This document shows positions 10,131 to 19,500 of a stretch of 48,079 bases of DNA, in pieces (position 1 is the stretch's first letter; each line of letters starts with the position of its first letter). The notes beneath the pieces were generated by a model that saw only the letters and a program-made list of their open reading frames with translations, did not search any database and had not been told where the DNA came from. The translations under genes and the position numbers were made by a program. This DNA is from Verrucomicrobiales bacterium (GTDB taxonomy: Bacteria > Verrucomicrobiota > Verrucomicrobiia > Verrucomicrobiales > DEV007): the NCBI GenBank assembly GCA_016795505.1, contig JAEUHH010000021.1, forward strand, positions 1 to 48,079. Reading direction: 5' to 3'.

Positions 10131-10230
10131 TGTCCGGCCGCGAGCCGGAGGCTCGACGGAAATAAGCCGGCGGCGACAGCCGCCGGATCTCCGCACCCAA
10201 AAATCGGAGCGCCCCGGCAGGGGCGACGGA
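10131..10230. repeat. Cluster of three GC hairpins (REP-like)
   Basis: After the helicase stop there are three short palindromes in about 90 bases: GAGCCGGAGGCTC, CCGGCGGCGACAGCCGCCGG, and CGCCCCGGCAGGGGCG. The first and third are each followed by GACGGAAA or a near copy. This spacing of hairpin plus GACGGAA suggests a repetitive extragenic palindrome family. Any one could help stop transcription, though no T-tract follows. Confidence 0.5.
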
Positions 10231-10318
10231 AAGCGCCCATCGCCAGGCGTTCTCCTACGCCCCAACCAACGCCAGCTTTCTCCCCCGCCGACTCCGCCGA
10301 CGCTGCCATTGCGGCTTA

Positions 10319-10385
10319 CCGATCCAACAGGGTATCTGCTCCGATCCAACCGGGTTCGGTCTCCGATCCTACAGGGTTGAATCGG
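10319..10385. repeat. 22-bp dispersed repeat, locus B (three tandem units)
   Basis: Three units start at 10319, 10341 and 10363, exactly 22 bases apart. Each begins CCGATCC followed by AACAGGGT, AACCGGGT or TACAGGGT. The third unit contains the stop codon of the minus-strand dehydratase (10369-10371) and encodes its last few residues. The array lies between two convergent genes. Confidence 0.8.
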
Positions 10386-11514
10386 TGAGGGTCAGCCCGC
10401 CGGTGAACCGCTCGATCCCGTCGGGATTCCACGCCAGTCCGAGACCGGGGCCGTCGGGGATGGCAACGGTGCCGTCGTCGGCGAGTTCGATTGGCTCGGC
10501 GAGGAGGTCATCAATGTATGGGGCGGGGGTGATGTATTCGACCCATCGGGCACAAGGCGCGGCGGCGACCAACTGCAGGTCGGCGGCGAGGCCGACGGCG
10601 GTGTTCCAGCCGTGCGGGACGAACAGAATGGAATGATCATCGGCACACTGGGCGATGCGATGCTCCTCGGTGATGCCGCCGACTTTGGTCACGTCGGGCT
10701 GGATGTAATCGACGGCGCGGCGCTCGATCCACTCGATGAAACTCTGCCGCCGGGTGAAGACCTCGCAACCGGTGATGGGCAGGGGCGCGTGCTCGGTGAG
10801 CTTGCAGTAGCCGTCGAGATCGTCGGGCCGGAGGGGTTCCTCAAACCAGGTGACGCCGTAGTCGGCCAGCATCCGCGCGGTCTCGATGGCCCACTTGAAT
10901 CCGTGCGGCCAGAAGGCGTCGGAGCCGCCGGCATCGACCATCAGCTCGACCTCGGGTCCGACGGCGTCGCGGGCGGCTTTGACGATGGCTTCGTCGGTGC
11001 GGCGGTCGCGACGTCCGAAGGGTCCCCAGCCGATCTTGAAGGCGCGGAAACCGCGACTCAGGCCGGCCTCGAGCGGGGCGCGCATCCGGGTGGGCTCGTC
11101 CATGAGCAGGGAGCCGTAGGGCTTGATCGACTCGCGATACCGTCCGCCGAGCAGGCGGCTGATGGGCTGGCGGGTCACTTTGCCGAGGATGTCCCAAAGG
11201 GCGATGTCGATGCCGGAAATGGCGTGGGTGATGGCGCCGCCGCGGCCCTGCCAGAAGGTCTGCTGGTGGAGTCGCTCGCTGGTGGCGGCTGGATCGATGG
11301 CCGATGCGCCGATGAGAAAGGGCCGCATCACCTCAATGGCACCGCGGATCAGGGTGGCGTTGGTGAAGACTGAGCCGATGCCGGTGACGCCTTCGTCGGT
11401 GATGACTTCGACGAGGGTGTGCAGGTTGGTCTCGCGGTCGAGGTGCTTTTCGTCCCAGCCCCCGTCGGGGGTTTCTCCTTGGAGGGGCAGCAGGCGGATG
11501 TCGCGGATTTTCAT
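10369..11514 (-). CDS. Mandelate racemase/muconate lactonizing enzyme family dehydratase
   Basis: This is an enolase-superfamily enzyme of 381 residues that would abstract a proton alpha to a carboxylate, probably on a sugar acid. It has an N-terminal capping domain (1-120) followed by a TIM barrel. Expected residues are present: K160 in AFKIGWG (the KxK motif has only the first Lys), metal ligands D194 (VDAGG), E225 or E226 (WFEEPL) and E251 (CEVF), D274 in QPDVTKVGG, and H301 in PHGWN forming a His-Asp dyad. The pattern resembles rhamnonate, galactonate or galactarate dehydratase and cycloisomerase groups; the substrate cannot be set from sequence. There is no signal peptide, so it is cytoplasmic. 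It is transcribed away from the cytochrome/DUF1549 gene at 11698 and may supply a catabolic step for sugars released outside. Confidence 0.9.
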   Translation of the reverse strand: MKIRDIRLLPLQGETPDGGWDEKHLDRETNLHTLVEVITDEGVTGIGSVFTNATLIRGAIEVMRPFLIGASAIDPAATSERLHQQTFWQGRGGAITHAISGIDIALWDILGKVTRQPISRLLGGRYRESIKPYGSLLMDEPTRMRAPLEAGLSRGFRAFKIGWGPFGRRDRRTDEAIVKAARDAVGPEVELMVDAGGSDAFWPHGFKWAIETARMLADYGVTWFEEPLRPDDLDGYCKLTEHAPLPITGCEVFTRRQSFIEWIERRAVDYIQPDVTKVGGITEEHRIAQCADDHSILFVPHGWNTAVGLAADLQLVAAAPCARWVEYITPAPYIDDLLAEPIELADDGTVAIPDGPGLGLAWNPDGIERFTGGLTLTDSTL

Positions 11515-11697
11515 GGCAGGGGAGTGCGGGCTCAGGGCGGGACGGTATCGGATGGGTGCGCCGGGAGCGAGCTTTTTGGTGGGTGTGGCGTGATCGCGAT
11601 GCGGCCGCCCCTCCCGCGATGCCGTGCCCCGATCCGGGTGGCCAGTGGGTGTGCGTTTCGGCTATGATGAGGGTGTCTCCCGCGCCTTTTTTACGAC

Positions 11698-14598
11698 ATG
11701 ATCCGACCGACTCGCCTATTCAGCCTGATCTGGACCTCGGGCGGCCTCGCCGCTGGCCTGACTGCCGCCTGGAGTGCACCCGAGGCGGCGATCGCTCCGG
11801 CGGACATGGCTTTTTTCGAAACGCACATCCGCCCGGCGCTGATCGAGAGCTGCTACGAGTGCCACTCGGAGGAGGCGGGCAAGCGCAAGGGCGGTCTGTG
11901 GCTGGACCGGCGATCGGGCTGGGCGGTGGGGGGTGACAACGGCCCCACGGTGGTGCCGGGCGATCCGGAAAAGAGCCTGCTGATGCGTTCGATCCGCTAC
12001 CATGAGCCGGATTGGGAGATGCCGCCGGATGGAAAGTTGAGCGACGCGACGATCGCGAAGTTCGAAGAGTGGATCCGCCGCGGCGCCCCCGATCCGCGCA
12101 CGGGCGAGACCCAATCGGAGAGTCCGGGCATCGATCTGGAGGCGGGGCGGAAATTCTGGTCCTATCAGCCGATCGCCGATCCCGAGGTGCCGGCGGTGCG
12201 GGATACCGACTGGGCCAGGACCGATGTGGACCGCTTCCTCCTCGCCAAGCTGGAGGCGGCGGGGCTGAAACCGGCGCCAGCCGCAGATCGCGCGACTCTG
12301 CTGCGCCGCCTGACGGTGGTGCTCACCGGACTGCCGCCCAGTCCGGAAGAGCAGGCGGCTTTTCTGGCCGACACTTCGCCCGATGCGCTGGAGACCGTGG
12401 TGGACCGGCTGATGGGTTCGGAGGCCTTCGCGGAACGCTGGGCGCGGCATTGGCTGGACCTGGTGCGCTACTCCGACACCTGTGGCGGTGGCCGGACCAT
12501 GCCGCTGCCGGATGCGTGGCGTTTCCGCGACTATGTGGTGGATTCCTTCCGCCGCGACAAGGGGCTGGATCAGTTGATCCGGGAACACCTCGCCGGGGAC
12601 AAGCTGCCGGCGGCGACGGAGGACCAGCGGATGGAGCAGCTCATCGGCACGGGTTTTCTCGTGATGGGACCCCATGTCTACGAGGAGCAGGACAAAGGGC
12701 AACTCGATCTCGACATCGTGGACGAGCAGATTGACACGATCGGGAAGGCCTTTCTCGGCCAGACGATCGGCTGCGCCCGCTGCCACGATCACAAGTTCGA
12801 CCCCATCCCGACGCGGGATTACTATGCGCTGGCTGGCATCTTCACGAGCACCCGGTCGGTGCGGCACTCGAATGTCTCGCAGTGGTACACGATGGCCTAT
12901 CGCCCCACGCCGGAGCAGGCCGCCGCACTGGCCACCTACGAGCGCGAGGCCGAACCGCTGAAAGCCGAGATCGCCGAACTGCGCCGCGACCTGAACCGCC
13001 TCGGGGCCGATGGCGGCGACCCGGACCAGAACAACCCCGCGTCCTCGCGGCTCGCCGGGCTGGTGCTCGATGACGACAAGGCCGAGCTGACCGGCACCTG
13101 GCAGGAGTCCTCACACAGCCGTCGCTGGGTCGGGGCCGGCTATCGGCATGACCAGGATGGGGAGAAAGGTCTCAAGAGCGCGGTCTATCGCTTCCGGCTC
13201 GACCAGCCGGGCCGCCACGAGGTGCGGGTGTCCTGGGCCGCGGGGCCGAACCGGTCACGCACCACACCAGTGACGGTGCGGCACCGCGGTGGGGAGACGG
13301 TGGTAAGGGTGGATCAGACCGAACCGCCCGCGGCCGACGGCTTGTTCCACGTGATCGGGCGTTACGACTTCGCCGCCGGCGACGCGGTCGTCGAGATCGG
13401 CACAGAGGGCACCAGCGGCGTGGTCATTGCCGATGCCGTGCAGTTGCTGCCCGAGGGCGTGACCGATTCGCTCACCCAGAGCGGTGCCGCGAAAGGCAAG
13501 AATGTCGCAGCCAATGGCGACGCGGCCGAGATCGCGGCCATCAAGGCGGCGGTTAAGGAGAAATCGGACCGGTTGTCCAAAATGGAGAAAGCCAAGCCGT
13601 CCCTGCCCACCGTGATGGCCGTGGACGATGCCGAGGCGCCGGCCGACACGCCGCTGCGCATCCGTGGCATGGTGAGGAGTTTTGGCGAGATGGTTCCGCG
13701 AGGCTTTCTCCAGGTCGCGCTGCCGTCCGATGCCAATGCCCCGGCCATCACCGCCGGGAGCGGTCGTCTGGAGTTGGCGGCGTGGATCACTGACGAGGGC
13801 AACCCGCTGACCGCCCGCGTGCTCGCGAACCGGATCTGGCTTTATCTCTTTGGCGAGGGCCTGGTGGCTGATCCGGACAATTTTGGCACCACCGGCACGC
13901 CGCCGAGTCATCCCGAACTGCTCGACCACCTCGCCGGGCGGCTCATCGCCAGCGGCTGGTCCACCAAGACTCTCGTGCGCGAACTCGTGCTGAGCCGGGC
14001 CTGGTCGATGAGCAGCGACGAGAACGACTCTGATCCCCGGGCGGCCGAAATCGATCCCGACAACCGCCTGGTGCACCGCGCCCACCGTCGCAAGATCGAC
14101 GCCGAGACCCTGCGTGACAGCCTGCTGACCTTTGCGGGTAGCCTCGACACGACCCGCGGCGGTCCGGCGCTGCCGAAGGATTTCAAATCGGAATACGACG
14201 ACATGCCGCCGGTGCTGCGCCGATCGGTCTATGTGCCGGTGTATCGCAATCAGATCGACGAGGTGTTGAACACCTTCGACTTCGCCAATCCCAATTTCAC
14301 CGTGGGCAAGCGCACCGAGAGCACCATCCCCACCCAGTCCCTGTTCCTGATGAACAGCCCCTTCATCGCCGAGCAGGCCGACCGCGCCGCCGCCCGCCTG
14401 CTGGAGCGCACCGCTTCGGCCCCGGACGAGGCCGCCCGCATCACGGAAGCCTACCAATTGGTCCTCGGGCGCGATCCGAGCGAGACCGAGACGCGGCTCT
14501 CCCTGGAGTTTCTCCGCGGGGGGAGCGACCGGGCTCAGGATTGGTCCGCGCTGATGCGTACCTTGTTCGGGTGCGTCGACTTCCAATACATTCGCTGA
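11698..14598 (+). CDS. PSCyt1-DUF1549-DUF1553 secreted protein with inserted golvesin-like domain
   Basis: This is a 966-residue exported protein typical of PVC bacteria, function unproven. An N-terminal signal segment (1-27) is followed by a c-type-cytochrome-like PSCyt1 domain with C52-Y-E-C55-H56. The DUF1549 (PSCyt2) domain starts near 160 and has a second haem-like motif, C359-A-R-C362-H363, followed by DHKFDPI. Residues about 465-587 (GTWQESS to ADAVQLLP) look like a golvesin/xylanase-associated binding domain, inserted before the C-terminal DUF1553 domain (about 680-966). Most family members lack such an insert. It probably acts at the cell surface in redox-linked or polysaccharide-binding roles. 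The next gene, 28 bases downstream, is its DUF1501 partner. Confidence 0.9.
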   Translation: MIRPTRLFSLIWTSGGLAAGLTAAWSAPEAAIAPADMAFFETHIRPALIESCYECHSEEAGKRKGGLWLDRRSGWAVGGDNGPTVVPGDPEKSLLMRSIRYHEPDWEMPPDGKLSDATIAKFEEWIRRGAPDPRTGETQSESPGIDLEAGRKFWSYQPIADPEVPAVRDTDWARTDVDRFLLAKLEAAGLKPAPAADRATLLRRLTVVLTGLPPSPEEQAAFLADTSPDALETVVDRLMGSEAFAERWARHWLDLVRYSDTCGGGRTMPLPDAWRFRDYVVDSFRRDKGLDQLIREHLAGDKLPAATEDQRMEQLIGTGFLVMGPHVYEEQDKGQLDLDIVDEQIDTIGKAFLGQTIGCARCHDHKFDPIPTRDYYALAGIFTSTRSVRHSNVSQWYTMAYRPTPEQAAALATYEREAEPLKAEIAELRRDLNRLGADGGDPDQNNPASSRLAGLVLDDDKAELTGTWQESSHSRRWVGAGYRHDQDGEKGLKSAVYRFRLDQPGRHEVRVSWAAGPNRSRTTPVTVRHRGGETVVRVDQTEPPAADGLFHVIGRYDFAAGDAVVEIGTEGTSGVVIADAVQLLPEGVTDSLTQSGAAKGKNVAANGDAAEIAAIKAAVKEKSDRLSKMEKAKPSLPTVMAVDDAEAPADTPLRIRGMVRSFGEMVPRGFLQVALPSDANAPAITAGSGRLELAAWITDEGNPLTARVLANRIWLYLFGEGLVADPDNFGTTGTPPSHPELLDHLAGRLIASGWSTKTLVRELVLSRAWSMSSDENDSDPRAAEIDPDNRLVHRAHRRKIDAETLRDSLLTFAGSLDTTRGGPALPKDFKSEYDDMPPVLRRSVYVPVYRNQIDEVLNTFDFANPNFTVGKRTESTIPTQSLFLMNSPFIAEQADRAAARLLERTASAPDEAARITEAYQLVLGRDPSETETRLSLEFLRGGSDRAQDWSALMRTLFGCVDFQYIR

Positions 14599-14626
14599 AT
14601 CGTCACCACTCCCGCCCTTTTTCGCG

Positions 14627-16042
14627 ATGCCTGACTTTCCTGGACCGAATCATCCCCTCATGGCCCACTCGCGCCGGGATTTGCTGAAATCAGCCGCCTG
14701 TGGCTTTGGCTACCTCGCTTTTGCCGGCATGTCGGCCCGCGCGGGGAATGCCCTGTTGCCCGACACGGTGACGATGCATCCCGCCAAGGCCAAACGCGTG
14801 ATTTTCATCTTCATGCAGGGCGGGCCGAGCCATGTCGATACTTTCGACCTGAAGCCGGAATTGATCCGCGCCAACGGCAAGAAGACGGACTTTCTCAATC
14901 CCCGCACCCGCAAGGTCGAGTCCCACACCGTGATGGGACCGTTGTGGGAATTCCAGCGCCATGGCCAGACCGGCCGGGCGGTGTCATCGCTGCTTCCCGA
15001 AATGGCGAAGCACGTGGATGACCTCTGCTTCCTCCACGGCATGCACACCGAGGGGGTCGCCCACGGGCCGGCCACGTTGTTTCTCCACACCGGCGCCACC
15101 AACCTGATCCGGCCGTCCATGGGCTCGTGGATCAGTTATGGCCTCGGTTCGGCGAATGAGAATTTGCCCGCCTTCGTCACCATCAATCCCCCGGCGAACA
15201 ACGGCGGTCCGCGGAACTACGGGAATGCCTTCCTGCCGGCCATCCACCAGGGCACCGTGCTCGGGCAGCCCGGTCGCCGCGACGCCGCGCCGCGGCTGAA
15301 GAATTTGGAAAGCCCCGTGCCGGTTGGCGACCGCCGCCGGCAATACGACTTCCTCCAGTCCATCAACCGCGCCCAGGCCGGATCTGGACCGCAGCCGGAT
15401 CTGGAAGGCGCCATCGGCTCCTACGAACTCGCCTGGCGCATGCAGAGCCACGCCGGCGGTTTGGTCGACGTGGACCGCGAGACAGACTCGACCCGGGCGC
15501 TCTACGGCATCGGCAGCAAGCCGACGGACAGCTTTGGTCGCCAATGCCTCGCCGCCCGCCAGCTCGCCGAGGCCGGGGTGCGCTACATCCAGATCAGCCA
15601 CTGCGACAACAGCAACACCCCTGTCTGGGACCAGCACAGCAACATGCCCAAGCACCAGGACCTCGCGCTCGAGATCGACAAACCGGTCTCCGGCCTGCTC
15701 TCGGACCTGAAGCAGCGCGGCCTGCTGGAGGACACGCTGGTGTGGTGGGGCGCCGAGTTCGGGCGCACGCCCTTCAGCCAGGGGAACAACGGCCGCGACC
15801 ACAACCCGCGCGGCTTTACCGTCTGGCTCGCTGGTGGCGGCGTGAAGGCTGGCTATGCCCACGGCGGCACCGACGAACTCGGTTTCAACGCCGTCGAGGG
15901 CAAAGTCCACATGCACGACCTGCATGCCACGATCCTGCACCTGCTGGGCATGGATCACGAGCAGTTGACCTTCCGTCTCGCGGGCCGTGACTTCCGCCTC
16001 ACCGACATTCACGGCGAGGTGGTGCGCGAGATCCTCGCGTGA
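14627..16042 (+). CDS. DUF1501 secreted protein (Tat signal), sulfatase-fold superfamily
   Basis: This 471-residue partner of the upstream PSCyt1 gene lies 28 bases downstream. The N-terminus carries HSRRDLLKSAACGFG, a twin-arginine signal, implying export of a folded, possibly cofactor-bearing protein. Conserved family blocks are visible: AKRVIFIFMQGGPSHVDTFD, EFGRTPF, GRDHNPRGFTVWLAGGGVK and the C-terminal HDLHATILHLLGMDH with FRLTDIHGEVV. The family belongs to the alkaline-phosphatase/sulfatase fold but its activity is untested. Either ATG (14627 or 14660) is possible; the second starts right at the twin-arginine motif. Confidence 0.92.
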   Translation: MPDFPGPNHPLMAHSRRDLLKSAACGFGYLAFAGMSARAGNALLPDTVTMHPAKAKRVIFIFMQGGPSHVDTFDLKPELIRANGKKTDFLNPRTRKVESHTVMGPLWEFQRHGQTGRAVSSLLPEMAKHVDDLCFLHGMHTEGVAHGPATLFLHTGATNLIRPSMGSWISYGLGSANENLPAFVTINPPANNGGPRNYGNAFLPAIHQGTVLGQPGRRDAAPRLKNLESPVPVGDRRRQYDFLQSINRAQAGSGPQPDLEGAIGSYELAWRMQSHAGGLVDVDRETDSTRALYGIGSKPTDSFGRQCLAARQLAEAGVRYIQISHCDNSNTPVWDQHSNMPKHQDLALEIDKPVSGLLSDLKQRGLLEDTLVWWGAEFGRTPFSQGNNGRDHNPRGFTVWLAGGGVKAGYAHGGTDELGFNAVEGKVHMHDLHATILHLLGMDHEQLTFRLAGRDFRLTDIHGEVVREILA

Positions 16043-16047
16043 GGCGG

Positions 16048-16185
16048 TCAGCGGTCGAGCACCTCGCGGAAGATGCCCTTGAGGTGGAAGCGCGCCTCGC
16101 GCCAGTTGCGCCACGGACACCGCCAGTGCAGGCGGATTCGCTGAAGACGGCCGGGCTCAAGGCACCGGCTACGGTGGGGTTTCAT
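16048..16185 (-). CDS. Small Arg/Trp-rich protein, unknown function
   Basis: A 45-codon frame starts at ATG 16185 and ends at TGA 16048-16050, 5 bases from the convergent DUF1501 stop. AAAGGAG lies 10 bases before the ATG, a good ribosome-binding site for this window. The peptide is basic and aromatic (HWRCPWRNWREARFHLKGIF), ending in REVLDR. No family is recognised. Composition fits a nucleic-acid or ribosome-associated microprotein, but chance coding in GC-rich DNA is possible. Confidence 0.4.
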   Translation of the reverse strand: MKPHRSRCLEPGRLQRIRLHWRCPWRNWREARFHLKGIFREVLDR

Positions 16186-16552
16186 CGGATGGGGGCTCCT
16201 TTCTTGTCTATAGGAATAGACGGAGGAAGCCGGTCGTTTTATTCCGATGGAACCCTGTTTGATCGCCGATCAAACAGGGTCTGATCGGATCGGCGCGGGA
16301 ATAAAAGGGAGTGCCCGGTAAAACTCACCAGGCCCACAAATGTCCCGCGCGATCAGTTGCCCACGATGCTCACCTGCCGCCCCTGCCGGGGCGTTCTGGT
16401 GGAGGGCCGTTCGCCACCGGCTTTTATCCGCGAAGCCTCCGGCTCCGGTTTCGGGGATCAACTGCCGCGGAAAGCCCGAACTGACCGGTCTACCATGCCG
16501 GGAAGCCGCAGGGAGAGGGGGCGTTCGGGATGAAACGTTGTCGGAACTGGTA
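16186..16552. other. Intergenic region with repeat and GC hairpin
   Basis: There are 367 bases between the small basic frame and the end of the LamG gene. It holds the 22-bp repeat pair (16244-16287) and one CGCCCC/GGGGCG hairpin near 16379-16394 resembling that at 10.2 kb. Apart from these I see no gene. Confidence 0.5.
16244..16288. repeat. 22-bp dispersed repeat, locus C (inverted pair)
   Basis: Two 22-base units in opposite orientation. Bases 16252-16264 and 16268-16280 form perfect 13-bp arms (GATCAAACAGGGT and its complement) around a 3-base loop. It lies between convergent genes, so a hairpin in either transcript could act as a bidirectional stop. Confidence 0.8.
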
Positions 16553-19500
16553 TCACTTCTCCACCCGCAACGACACCATCGCACTGCGACGCGACGCGAG
16601 TTCCTGTGCGGTGATTTCCCAGACGCCGGGGTCTTCGTTGGGCGCGAGGTCGAGAGTCAGCGTCAGTCGCCCGTCTACGGTAGCGCGATAGCCACTGCCT
16701 TCGGCGAGGCGGCCGTTGGCATCGCGAATGTCGAGGCGCAGGGGAATGACGGCTGGCTGCGGCTTTCCGTCGGGATCGGTCACCGTCACAGTCAGGGAGA
16801 TCGACGCGCCGGCTTTGGCCGCGTCGGGGGACTCGATCGTCACGCCTCCGATCGGCCGGGGTAGGATGAGAAACAGTCTCCCGTCGCAGGGACCCAGCGC
16901 GACAGGTAGGCGGCCCGATCCGTCGATGGGTACTGAAATGCCCGCGACCAGATCATACGCGTGGCGGCCGGCGCCATCGGTGAGAATGATGTGGCCGGAA
17001 GACGGGAGTCCGTTTTCCATCACCAGTCCATGTTGTCCGACGTAGGTGCCGAACTCCCGTCGGTCGTTGATGGCAAAGACGTAATCCGCCTCACCGGCCC
17101 GTCGCCGATGGACGATGATTTCGGGGTCGTCGGCAGTGACGGGGCGCTTCAGGCCGAGCGCATCGAGTTTCGGTCCCAGCTCCTTCGCCAGGGCGAGCAC
17201 ACGAGCCTTGTCGAGGTCGGCCTTTTTCTCGCGCCTGAAGCTGGTCACAGTCACATCCGCCTTGAGGGCGGGGCAGAGGAACTCATCGGCCACGATCTTT
17301 CCGCCGGCGGCCTGCCAGGCGGCGATGGCCTTGACGACCGGCTCCGTGAGGACGTCGCACTCGGGCAGGATGAGGATCTTCCGGTCCTTTAGACCGTCAC
17401 GGAGCAGGGTTTCCTCGTAAAGGATGTCGCAACCCACGTGGGCATGCTGGAGGGCCAGCCAGACGTCGGCCGACCAGTTGAGGTTGCTGCCGTAGCCGCC
17501 CCGGCGGGCAAACATCTGCGACGTGAAGCTTTCCAGCAGGACCACGTCGCTGCGGGTGCCCGGTATTTCAAGCAGCGCCGGTCCGAGGGGTTCGATCACC
17601 CCGGCGAGGAGGCGTTTCAACTCATGTTGGGTATGCGGGTTCGTGTAGCGATAGGCGCCGGGGCTGTCCGTCTCGACGAGGGACTGCCACCCGTGATACA
17701 TGATTCCGCGGACGGGCCGGGCGATCTTCGACCAGAGTGCCTGCCGCAGGTGCATGGGCGCGATGGTGATGTAGGCGGCGTCGGGATCGTGATCCTGCCA
17801 GGGCACCGGCGCGGCGGCGGGGGCTCCGATGGGCGCGGTCTGGGAGCGATACCAGATGAGCTGGGTCATTTTCATCACCTGCTGGTCCCAGCCCCCGGCT
17901 TCGGCCATGGCGAAGAGTTGGTCGGCGCAGAGTCCGATCTTCAGCGGGTCGGGATAGGTGTAGGTCCAGTGCGAGAGGATATCCACATCGCCGCCGGCTC
18001 CGGAGATGCTCGGCTGCCGCACAGCGGGGTCGAAAAAGGTGCGGAAACCGGGACGGGCTTTCACCTTCAGGCCGCCGTGGACGGCGCTGTGGAGGCCGTT
18101 CCAGCCGTCGCCGACGGTCCAGAACCAACGGTAGTACTTCAGGATCGGGTGATCTTCGGGAATCGCACGGTTCGCGGGAAAGCCGGGCAGCTTCTGCCAG
18201 TCGACACCCCATCGGTTGACGACTTCAGCGGGGATGTCGCCGCCGGAAAAGGCGCGGTAATTGGCGACATCGACCGGATTGAAAGAGGGCGTCGACGAGT
18301 CCCTGACCTCGGTGTTGACCAACGCCATCGAAAAGGCGGGATGATCGCCATAGGCGTCCGTCACCGCCTCGCCGACTTGTCCGAAGAACGGGGCGAATGC
18401 CGGAATGGAGGCGCAGATGTCCCGGCGCTCATAGGGCTTGCCCTGCCGGTCGATCCGCAGGTTGGCCGGATCGGATTCGAGGACGTTCATCGGGGACACA
18501 CCGGCAACCACTTCGAGGCCGTGGGCGAGCGCGTCGTCGAGGACCTGCCGGTTGCGGGCGATGTATTCCGCATTTCCCGGCGGCACCGGCTTTTTCTGCG
18601 CCCAGATGTCGCTCGCGAGGGCACTCATGCCGATGAAATGGGTGAATCCCAGGTCTTTGAGACGGGGAATCTCCTCGCCGCCGGCACCCCACATGATCAC
18701 CGGCATCCGGGCCGGCATCCGGGCCACTATCTCATAGGTCGCCTCCCTCGAAGTGCTCAAAGGCTTGGGGGCGGTGAGCTCGAGACGGGCCTTGAGAGCG
18801 TAGCGGCCGGGTCGCAGGGCGGTGTTCACGGGAAGCTTAGCCACATGGGCAGTGCCGGGAGCCAGATCGGGGAGGGCGATCGTTTCGCTGGCGCCGCCGT
18901 CGGACCAACTCAGGTGCAGCCGGGCTCCTGAGAGAGGTTCGCGGCGGAGATTTGTGCAAGTCACTTCGACAGGGGCGGCCGTTTCCATCCGCTGCCAGAC
19001 CCGGCGCGACGAATGGATCGTCAGGGAGACGGGTTCGAAAGCCAGTATTCCCTTCGCGATCCGCACTTCGTCGATGAATCCGGGAAAGCCGCCGTAATTG
19101 CTCCCGAGCCGGTCGCCGATGGACAGCGGCTTCGTGCCCGGGACCGCGCCGCCGACGCCGGGATGATGATGGCGGCCCGCGCTCTGTCCATCGATGAAAA
19201 AGCGCCCTTCACCAGCGCCGTCATAGGTGAAAGCGACATGCCGCCACGCGCCCGGCTCGAATTTCGCGGCCTCGGAATAGAAAATTCGCGACTCCGAGCC
19301 GAAGCCGATCGAGACCCACATCCGCCGCAGTCCCGCCTTGTCAGCGTCACCGATCTGCCACTGGAAATCGGTGTGGTCGACATACTTTTTGTCCATCAGG
19401 AAGCAGCGCAGCCGGTCCTCGAACTCTGGCTTGGGCGAGATCCACATTTCCAGGGTGAAGGCACCGGTCAGATTCAGGCCCGGCTGGTGGGCGGCGGCGG

